Origin: UBA6921 sp031363085
GTDB lineage: Bacteria; Pseudomonadota; Gammaproteobacteria; SG8-11
Direction: 5' to 3'
DNA length: 29,879 bases
Assembly (NCBI GenBank): GCA_031363085.1
Contig: JANLTU010000227.1
Coordinates: forward strand, 1-29,879
The notes below the pieces were generated by a model that ran no database searches, was not told the origin of the DNA, and saw only the letters and a program-made list of their open reading frames with translations. Numbering within the stretch: position 1 is the stretch's first letter; every line of letters begins with the position of its first letter. Of this stretch, positions 24,027 through 29,879 are shown in pieces. Made by a program: the position numbers and the translations under genes.

Positions 24027-24320
24027 TTAATGCACGGTCGCCTTAATCGCCGCTTCCAGCGCGCCCACGAACGGATTGGCGAACAGAAACCACATGGCGA
24101 ATGCCAGGATAATGAAGGGGAATGACTCCATCAAACCGGCGAAGATGAACATGTTGGTCATTAATACGGGACGCATTTCCGGTTGACGCGCAATGCCTTC
24201 CAAGGTCTTAGCGCAGATCAAACCCCAACCAATCGCCGAGCCTAAACCAGCAGCAGCGAGAATCACCCCCACGCCCACGGCGGTGTATGCGTAAATCATG
24301 GATAGCATTTCAGCGTTCAT
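24027..24320 (-). CDS. atpE: ATP synthase Fo c subunit (proteolipid)
   Basis: 97 residues, longer than the 79 of E. coli. Two membrane helices: the first holds the glycine-rich GLGSAIGWG, and the loop carries ARQPE. The ion-binding carboxylate is Glu65 in AGLMESFPFI, not Asp as in E. coli. A Ser follows it, as in Na+ c-subunits, but the Gln ligand of those in helix 1 (G-Q-G) is Trp here, so H+ coupling is more likely. The C-terminal extension ends ALEAAIKATVH. It lies between atpB and atpF. Confidence 0.96.
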   Translation of the reverse strand: MNAEMLSMIYAYTAVGVGVILAAAGLGSAIGWGLICAKTLEGIARQPEMRPVLMTNMFIFAGLMESFPFIILAFAMWFLFANPFVGALEAAIKATVH

Positions 24321-24400
24321 CGTTATGTCTCCTCTAAATACTTCTATTGAAAAGTAAAATTAAAAAACCGAACTTAAAAAATCTTCAACACACCGACGCG

Positions 24401-25240
24401 TTAATGCTCGTCTGCCGACGTATGCGCCATTCCCAGATACACAATGGTCAGCACCATGAAAATGAACGCCTGCAAAGTGATCACCAGAAGGTGGAAAATC
24501 AACCAGCCTAAATCCAGCATGATTTGCAGCGGTAACCAGAACAACGCCGCCGCACCCACCGCCATGGTGCCGCCGATCAAGGCGATCAGCAGGAACACTA
24601 ACTCGCCGGCAAACATGTTGCCGAACAGACGCAAGCCCAGGCTGAGCGGCTTGGCCAGCTCTTCGATTAAGGTCATCGCCACATTGACCGGCACCAGATA
24701 TTTGCCGAAGGGATGAAACAGAAATTGTTTAAGGTAACCGACCGGCCCCTTGACCTTGAGGTTGTAATAGACGATCAGCATGAATACCGTCAGCGACATC
24801 GCCATGGTGGTGCTGAGATCGGTGGTCGGCACAACCTTTAAGTAGTGGATTCCCACCACGCCGCCGATCACCGGCAACAGATCCACCGGAATCAGGTCCA
24901 TCGTATTCATCAAAAAGACCCAGACGAAAATCGTCAAGGCCAGCGGCGCGATCAACGGGTTGTGACCGGGGAAGGTGTCTTTGACTTGCTGGCCGACGAA
25001 ATCAAGAATGGTCTCGACAAAATTCTGGAAGCCGCTCGGCACTCCCGGGGTCAGTTTTTGACCTAAACGCCACGCGGTGAACACAATCAAAGCGCCCAGC
25101 ACTACGCTAAATGCCAAGGTATCGACGTGCCACGCCCAAAAGCCATTGCTGCCACAGCCCTCGCCCACACACAGGTTGGTGAGGTGATGCTGGATATACT
25201 CGACGCTGCTTTGTCCGCCCGGAGCTGCTGCTTCGCTCAC
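24401..25240 (-). CDS. atpB: ATP synthase Fo a subunit
   Basis: 279 residues (E. coli 271). Five to six membrane helices are visible. The essential Arg is in KPLSLGLRLFGNMFAGE, facing the c-ring carboxylate, and the last helix (VITLQAFIFMVLTIVYLGMA) ends with a His-tipped tail (SADEH). An extended N-terminus has two Cys (NLCVGEGCGSNGF). It is one base after the atpI stop. Confidence 0.96.
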   Translation of the reverse strand: MSEAAAPGGQSSVEYIQHHLTNLCVGEGCGSNGFWAWHVDTLAFSVVLGALIVFTAWRLGQKLTPGVPSGFQNFVETILDFVGQQVKDTFPGHNPLIAPLALTIFVWVFLMNTMDLIPVDLLPVIGGVVGIHYLKVVPTTDLSTTMAMSLTVFMLIVYYNLKVKGPVGYLKQFLFHPFGKYLVPVNVAMTLIEELAKPLSLGLRLFGNMFAGELVFLLIALIGGTMAVGAAALFWLPLQIMLDLGWLIFHLLVITLQAFIFMVLTIVYLGMAHTSADEH

Positions 25241-25241
25241 G

Positions 25242-25649
25242 TCACACCCCTCGCTTGCTTTGCGCCATACCGCGCGCGTTGAACAAATAAGAAAACTGCG
25301 CAGCAGCGAAGCCGATAAACACCGGCATCGGCTCCAGCTTCAACACCGCCAAGCCGAGCGCAAACGCGACCAACGCCAAGATAAAGCGCTGCACCGCGCC
25401 GACGTATAGAATCACCATGCTCTTGTGCGGGTCGCGCTCTGACGCGGCAACTTCGGCGCGCTTCACACCGCGACTCAACAAGGCGGTTAAGGTCACCGTC
25501 ACCAGCCCGCCATACAAAGCGGAGCGGCCTTGCGCGGCGCCCACACCTATCAAGAAACCGATCGCGATCACCACGCTGGCGAGAATCTGAAATCCGACGA
25601 TCCGGCGCGTGCGCTCGGCCAAGTCGGTGCCATCAGTTGTTGTGTTCAA
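25242..25649 (-). CDS. atpI: ATP synthase subunit I (AtpI)
   Basis: 135 residues, four hydrophobic segments (ILASVVIAIGFLIGVGAAQG, LYGGLVTVTLTALLSRG, FILALVAFALGLAVL, VFIGFAAAQFSYLFNARG). AtpI proteins aid assembly of the c-ring and are not part of the mature enzyme. It is the second gene of the operon. Its ATG overlaps the end of the preceding AtpZ-like gene (25646-25649). Confidence 0.9.
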   Translation of the reverse strand: MNTTTDGTDLAERTRRIVGFQILASVVIAIGFLIGVGAAQGRSALYGGLVTVTLTALLSRGVKRAEVAASERDPHKSMVILYVGAVQRFILALVAFALGLAVLKLEPMPVFIGFAAAQFSYLFNARGMAQSKRGV

Positions 25650-25855
25650 TTGAGATCCGGATGAATGAGAAGTTTATATATTTTTAAGAATCCGCCCACG
25701 AAACCCAGGCCACCCAACAGCAGCATAAAAACCGGCTTGGTATCGATCCAGACGTCGACGGCGTAACCCAGTAAAAACCCGCTGACCACGATTGAGGTCA
25801 ACATGCTGCCGACTCCCACCAGCAGCAAACTTCGGCTCTTACGTTGCGTCATCAA
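25646..25855 (-). CDS. AtpZ/AtpI-family small membrane protein, first gene of atp operon
   Basis: 69 residues, two membrane helices (LLLVGVGSMLTSIVVSGFLL, PVFMLLLGGLGFVGGFLKIY) with a short turn DVWIDTKP. This is the usual shape of AtpZ-like proteins, which accompany AtpI and have been linked to ion transport or assembly of Fo. It starts about 16 bases after the predicted transcription start and overlaps atpI by four bases, so the two are translated together. Confidence 0.82.
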   Translation of the reverse strand: MMTQRKSRSLLLVGVGSMLTSIVVSGFLLGYAVDVWIDTKPVFMLLLGGLGFVGGFLKIYKLLIHPDLN

Positions 25856-25878
25856 TGCCCTAAGAAAAAAGACGGCGA

Positions 25879-25907
25879 ATTATAGGACCCTCATCCCCGC
25901 TTCGCAA
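25879..25907 (-). promoter_or_regulatory. Predicted sigma70 promoter of the atp operon
   Basis: Minus strand: -35 TTGCGA (25907-25902), 17-bp spacer, perfect -10 TATAAT (25884-25879). Transcription would begin near 25872, close to the first ATG at 25855. Confidence 0.75.
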
Positions 25908-26180
25908 GCACAGATCAGTTCCCCAGATAAAGAAAACTACTTGAGCCCAATTAATCCGAGCGTTGACAAGCAAGCCACGATCACACAGCCTTTCAGTTAG
26001 CACGGGGGCAGTGACGTACATCAAGGTGTCACTGCGTTTCCGTGAATTTTTTTGTATCACGAGATAGTCGACGAACTTCGCAGGAGTGAAGTGCCGCTCG
26101 TCCCAGTACGAGACCAGTTAAGCTCGCTTGGCATCGACATGGACCACCACGACAACGCATGCACGTTGGAGAGGTTTCAC
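25908..26180. other. Divergent region upstream of the REC-GGDEF-EAL gene
   Basis: No gene recognised. It holds an inverted repeat GCAGTGAC (26008-26015) and GTCACTGC (26028-26035) with a 12-base loop, then a T-run at about 26047-26053. A plus-strand TTGACA at 25963-25968 has no good -10 partner at 17 bp. Confidence 0.5.
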
Positions 26181-27911
26181 ATGTCCACACACGCTGTCAT
26201 TCAAGTTTTAATGGTCGGGGACAATCCGGGCGAGCGACAACTGCTCAACGAGATGCTCGCGGAATCCGGCACCACGCAGTTTTCCCTGACACACGCCAAC
26301 AACATCAAGCACGCGCTCGACCATCTCGCGCAACAGCACTACGACGTGCTGCTGCTTGACCTCGCCTTGTCGGATGGCCGTGGCTTGAATAACGTGCAAC
26401 ACATTCAAACGGCCGCACCGGGACTGCCGGTCATCGTTCTTTCCGGGGTCAGCGACGAACAACTCGCACTCCAGGCGGTCCAGGCGGGCGCGCAAGATTA
26501 CTGGGTGAAAGGGCACGGCGACGCGCATCTGCTGGCGCGCGCGATACGGTACGCCATCGAGCGCAAGCAGATCGATGGCCGCCTCGCCTATTTGGCCCAC
26601 TACGACAGCCTCACCCGCCTGCCCAATCGCACGCTGTTCCGCGAGCGCATGACGCGCGCGCTTGCAAGTGCGCAGCGTAATGCACGCCGTGTCGGATTAC
26701 TGTTTTTGGATCTCGATCACTTCAAAACCATCAACGATAAGCTCGGTCACGAAGTCGGCGACGCATTGCTGGTTGCCGTGGCGCGCCGCCTGGAAACCTG
26801 CATACGTAAAAACGATACCGTCGCACGCCTGAGCGGCGATGAATTCACCGCCATCCTGGAGAACATCGACGACGCCGACGATGCCGCCGCTGTGGCGCAG
26901 AAAATTGTCAACGCCCTGTCCCACTCGTTTCGTTTGCAGGGGCAGGAATTATTTGTCACTGTCAGCATCGGCATTGCGCTGTTCCCCACCTGCGGCCTGG
27001 ACCCCGCGACGCTGATCAAGAACGCCGACACCGCGCTGTACAACGCAAAAGACCATGGCCGCAGTTGCTTCAAATTCTACAACTCGCAAATGCACCATCG
27101 CGCCACGGAACGCTTGGCGATGGTCACCGCGCTACGCCACGCGCTGCCGCGCGAAGAATTCTTGCTTGAATACCAGCCACAAATCGATCCGCGCACCCAC
27201 CGCGTGCTGGGCGTGGAAGCCTTACTACGCTGGAATCATCCCGAACAAGGCGTGCTCCCACCGAGCACATTTATCCGCTTGCTGGAAGACAACGGCATGA
27301 TTGTCGAGGTCGGGGAGTGGGTGCTGACCCAGGCGTGCTTGCAACAAAAAGCCTGGAAAAATGCCGGCCTGCCAGCGTTACGCATGTGCGTGAATACCTC
27401 GGCAAGACAATTTCGCAAGGCGGATTTTGTCCGGCGTGTCGCCGGCATCGTTGCTGCCACCGGGGTCGATCCGAGTTTCCTGCAATTCGAAATCACTGAA
27501 AGCATGTTGATCGATAACGTCGCTTCGACCACGGCAAAATTACGCGCGTTGCGCAGCCTCGGCATTCAGATTGCCATCGACGATTTCGGCACCGGCTATT
27601 GCTCGCTGAATTACCTCAAGCAATTTCCGTTGCATGTATTGAAGCTGGACCCCAGCTTCGTAAAAGATATCGAGGCGCACTCCAACAATGCCGCCGTCGT
27701 GGCTGCCATGATCGCCCTGGGACACAGTCTTGACATGGAGGTGATTGCCGAAGGCGTCGAAACCGAAGAGCAGTTGATGTTTTTACGCAGCCAAGGTTGC
27801 GACGCAGTGCAGGGCTTTCTCTACAGCAAGCCGATGGCGGCCGAAGCGCTGCCCCACTGGCTGGCGGAATTCACGCGCCAGGCACGCCCGAATGTTCTGG
27901 CGTTTTGCTAG
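26181..27911 (+). CDS. Response regulator with GGDEF and EAL domains (c-di-GMP turnover)
   Basis: 576 residues from the ATG at 26181, preceded by GGAGAGG; the frame opens earlier at 26052 but without a ribosome site. The receiver domain (about 1-125) has phosphoacceptor Asp60 (VLLLDLALSDGRG), with only one acidic residue where two are usual (VGDN). The GGDEF domain (about 140-305; YDSLTRLPNRTLF, FLDLDHFKTINDKLGHEVGD) has SGDEF in place of GGDEF. The EAL domain (about 320-565) keeps EALLRW, EITESML, IDDFGTGYCSLNYL and AEGVET, so phosphodiesterase activity is likely; diguanylate cyclase activity is less sure. No sensor kinase is adjacent. Its end overlaps the corrected end of the convergent DUF1722 gene by 41 bases. 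Confidence 0.93.
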   Translation: MSTHAVIQVLMVGDNPGERQLLNEMLAESGTTQFSLTHANNIKHALDHLAQQHYDVLLLDLALSDGRGLNNVQHIQTAAPGLPVIVLSGVSDEQLALQAVQAGAQDYWVKGHGDAHLLARAIRYAIERKQIDGRLAYLAHYDSLTRLPNRTLFRERMTRALASAQRNARRVGLLFLDLDHFKTINDKLGHEVGDALLVAVARRLETCIRKNDTVARLSGDEFTAILENIDDADDAAAVAQKIVNALSHSFRLQGQELFVTVSIGIALFPTCGLDPATLIKNADTALYNAKDHGRSCFKFYNSQMHHRATERLAMVTALRHALPREEFLLEYQPQIDPRTHRVLGVEALLRWNHPEQGVLPPSTFIRLLEDNGMIVEVGEWVLTQACLQQKAWKNAGLPALRMCVNTSARQFRKADFVRRVAGIVAATGVDPSFLQFEITESMLIDNVASTTAKLRALRSLGIQIAIDDFGTGYCSLNYLKQFPLHVLKLDPSFVKDIEAHSNNAAVVAAMIALGHSLDMEVIAEGVETEEQLMFLRSQGCDAVQGFLYSKPMAAEALPHWLAEFTRQARPNVLAFC

Positions 27912-28853
27912 CGCGCAACAGCGCCTCATCCGCATCCGAATACAAATAGTGTTGCTTGAGCAGATCGACATGCGGATAACGCGCATTGAGCGCACGTAGC
28001 TCCTGCAACACCGAGTTTAATTCGAGCATGCCGTCGCGATAGCGCAAGATGACTTCCGCGAGGCGCCGGCGCTCGTCAGGCGTTGCACTTTTTTGAAATA
28101 CCCGAGCATTTGTTGCAACACGTTAGCATGCGACACGCGCGTCGCCGGTATGCGTAACGCCGCGAAAAATTGCCGCGCGTATTGCGCTGCGAAGGTGCGG
28201 CTCATTGCTGCCGCCGCGAGCTTGCGACTAAGCGCGCGGTATCCGTTCGGGTGGTGCGCCAGCAAGCTAAATTTGTAGGCGCTGTGAAACTCGCGCAACG
28301 CCGCGAGCGTTGGCGCGGACATCACCTGGGCTCGCCAACGACGATAGCTGAACACCTGCTCGAAGAAGTGCTCGCGCAGCACCGGCAGGTGCAAACCGCA
28401 TTCGTCTTGCAGCGGCAGGATCGGATTGTTCTTGACAATTTCGCGTACAAACAAACCGGCGCCATAAGCGTGCCGGCTTCCGTGTGCAGCAATGATCGGC
28501 GTATCCCACACCGCGCAACTGGGCGAACGACTTTTAAAAATATAGCCGCTGATGTGTTCGATGCGCGGCCCTGCGGTGGCGCCAAAGTGTTGCATCGCGG
28601 CCGTGAAGTCGGCGCGCGCATCGACCACACCGAGCATGCGCGGATGTGCAGGATCGCCCACCAGTTGCAGCGGCGGACGCGGCACCCCCATGCCGATTTC
28701 CACTTCCGGGCAGATCGGCACAAATTCAACATACGGCGCCAGTGTGTCGACAATATATGCGTCACGTCGCGCGGCGCCGTCGTAACGCACGCGCTGGCCC
28801 AACAAACAACTGCTGACGCCCAGCACGATACGAGACCGCATCGGGTTATTCAT
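27871..28853 (-). pseudogene. DUF523-DUF1722 protein (TudS/RudS-like thiouridine desulfidase), frameshifted near the 3' end
   Basis: The uninterrupted frame (28853-28017) gives 278 residues. The N-terminal DUF523 has Cys16 (VSSCLLGQ), Cys48 (PICPEVEIGMG) and Cys113 (SPSCAVWD), which fit the three cysteines that hold the [4Fe-4S] cluster in TudS desulfidases. DUF1722 follows (EFHSAYKFSLLAHHP, HANVLQQMLGYFKK). After GYFKK the frame goes bad. One extra A in the A6 tract (28094-28089) restores the expected ending (TPDERRRLAEVILRYRDG, ELNSVLQELRALN, YPHVDLLKQHYLYSD), finishing at TGA 27871 near 327 residues. Two-domain RudS proteins remove sulfur from 4-thiouridine in tRNA. It may be a real null allele, a slippage site or an assembly error. 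The start at residue 5 (Met) is an alternative. Confidence 0.85.
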
Positions 28854-28993
28854 GGCACACCCCCAACGCTGTTGCGTAACACCGGCACCAGCGGTAATTT
28901 AATCTTGTTGCCTGAACCACCGTCATTCCTTCCGCACGCTGCGCCGATGCGGTGGGAGTCATCAACCCAATCATCACGAGGAACACTCCAATT

Positions 28994-29107
28994 ATGGAAA
29001 ACGTCCTGCTTATCATGATCGGTAGCATCAGTGCGGTAGCGATTATTCTGTCCATCTTGCTCACCACCAAAATAATCAAAGACGACAACGACGATAAGAG
29101 GCCGTAA
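28994..29107 (+). CDS. Small predicted membrane protein, 37 residues
   Basis: ATG at 28994 after GAGGAAC (spacing rather long, about 12). One hydrophobic helix (LLIMIGSISAVAIILSILL) is followed by a charged tail (KIIKDDNDDKRP). No family recognised. It lies 70 bases before the pilin accessory gene on the same strand. The sharp hydrophobic/charged split is typical of small membrane proteins, but chance is possible. Confidence 0.45.
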   Translation: MENVLLIMIGSISAVAIILSILLTTKIIKDDNDDKRP

Positions 29108-29177
29108 CCGAGTATAAAGTGCCGCTACGCCCGATCCGATATTAGTCGCGTGGTCACGCGAACCTACGGAGGGCGCA

Positions 29178-29879
29178 ATGCACTTCACTCGACTCACAGC
29201 ATTCTCAGCCCATTTAGGCATCAGCCTGGTAATTTTTGTCGCGCTACTTTTGGTGCTGGTGTTCGACTGGTATCGCTTTCCGCTGTTCGCCGTCGAAGGC
29301 GGCTGGAGAGGCATCCAGATCATTGCCGGCTGCGACATCGTGTTAGGCCCGCTGCTCACGCTGATTGTTTTCAAGCCCGGCAAACCGAGCTTGAAATTCG
29401 ACATGAGCGTGATCGCACTGATTCAATCCGTCGCGCTGGTGGCCGGCACCTGGATCGCCTATGTGCAACGCCCGCTGTTGCTGGTCTACGCCGAAGAGCG
29501 TTTTTACACCTTGAGCAACGACAGCGTTGGCATGGCCGGCATTAAACCCGAAGCAATTGCCAACTTCCGCAATACCCCCTACCCGCTGGCTATCGTGCGT
29601 CTGCCTGACGACGCAGAGCAGCGCCATAAAATTCGCCTGGAATCTCTGGCGCGCGGCGGGCTGTATTTACGCGGCGATTTGTACGCAGAGCAAATTCCCC
29701 AATTTCTGAACGATGCAAAAATACACCGCCTGGATATGGAAAATTATACGGCGGACAAACCCGCCGACCATGCCGAACTCGAACGCTTTAAGTCGCGTCA
29801 TGGCGCCCTTGATGATTATTATTTCCTGCCGCTGCATGGACGTTACGGGCGCGTAATCCTGGCGCTGGATCGCAATACC
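29178..29879 (+). CDS. TfpX/TfpZ-family type IV pilin accessory protein (partial, runs off right edge)
   Basis: 234 codons present, no stop. The ATG at 29178 follows GGAGGG. The N-terminal half has membrane helices (ISLVIFVALLLVLVFDWY, IQIIAGCDIVLGPLLTLIVF, VIALIQSVALVAGTWIAYVQ). DIVLGPLLTLIVFKPGKPSL is the family hallmark. A soluble C-terminal domain follows (RLPDDAEQRHKIRL, LARGGLYLRGDLY). Members assist type IV pilin assembly or modification in Moraxella, Acinetobacter and relatives. The pilin gene would be expected beyond the right edge. The FimV-like lipoprotein elsewhere in the window may belong to the same surface machinery, but is not adjacent. Confidence 0.8.
   Translation, partial: MHFTRLTAFSAHLGISLVIFVALLLVLVFDWYRFPLFAVEGGWRGIQIIAGCDIVLGPLLTLIVFKPGKPSLKFDMSVIALIQSVALVAGTWIAYVQRPLLLVYAEERFYTLSNDSVGMAGIKPEAIANFRNTPYPLAIVRLPDDAEQRHKIRLESLARGGLYLRGDLYAEQIPQFLNDAKIHRLDMENYTADKPADHAELERFKSRHGALDDYYFLPLHGRYGRVILALDRNT

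Noticed and set aside
24027..24320. Na+-type c subunit
   Set aside because: Glu-Ser is present, but the Gln ligand of helix 1 (G-Q-G) is replaced by Trp, so a complete Na+ site is not supported.
22957..25855. Pseudogene or frameshift in Fo genes as a result of the insertion
   Set aside because: atpB, E, F, H, A, G, D and C are all full length with key residues present, so the operon appears functional.

Overview
The window looks like chromosomal DNA of a gammaproteobacterium. The evidence is a fabA-fabB pair, an F-type ATP synthase operon followed by glmU and glmS, an AtpD sequence very close to the enterobacterial form, a FimV-type domain and a TfpX/TfpZ-like pilin accessory protein. Genus cannot be told from the sequence alone. 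The c subunit carries its ion-binding carboxylate as Glu, not Asp as in E. coli, which fits a lineage outside the enteric/pseudomonad core. One tRNA (Gln, CTG) is present. No rRNA, CRISPR array, transposase or integrase was seen.

Layout. (1) 1-4906, minus strand: a large secreted multidomain protein with a signal segment, Cys-rich region, two Ig/cadherin-like domains, a PKD domain, an RHS N-terminal domain and YD repeats. It runs off the left edge. One +1 frameshift separates the PKD part from the RHS part, and a canonical two-loop dockerin module sits inside the RHS shell sequence. (2) 5318-9916, plus strand: an HDOD-GAF protein, a YeaD-type mutarotase, the undecaprenyl-diphosphate phosphatase UppP and a repeat-bearing lipoprotein with a FimV-type C-terminal domain. 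(3) 9933-13199, minus strand: fabA-fabB, a TPR protein, an alpha/beta hydrolase and tRNA-Gln. (4) 13359-14195, minus strand: rplM-rpsI with a strong promoter and a clear terminator. (5) 14353-25855, minus strand: atpZ-like, atpI, B, E, F, H, then two foreign-looking genes, then atpA, G, D, C, a terminator, and glmU-glmS. (6) 26181-29879: a REC-GGDEF-EAL protein (plus), a frameshifted DUF523-DUF1722 (RudS-like) gene (minus), a small membrane ORF (plus) and a partial type IV pilin accessory protein (plus).

How the genes work together. The core is energy and envelope housekeeping: ATP synthase, amino-sugar supply (GlmS and GlmU make UDP-GlcNAc), lipid-carrier recycling (UppP), unsaturated fatty-acid synthesis (FabA/FabB) and two ribosomal proteins. 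Signalling and surface functions (HDOD-GAF, REC-GGDEF-EAL, FimV-like lipoprotein, pilin accessory protein, RHS/dockerin protein) surround it.

The most unusual observation is the two-gene insertion between atpH and atpA (22087-22934). It holds a DUF5675-family protein with an L,D-transpeptidase-like His...Thr-Gly-Cys signature, translationally coupled (ATGA) to a small exported helical protein. The pair is AT-richer than its surroundings and is flanked by imperfect 13-bp direct repeats (12/13 identical). The second is the dockerin module embedded in an RHS protein. Two frameshifts, in the RHS gene and the RudS-like gene, may be genuine or may be assembly errors.
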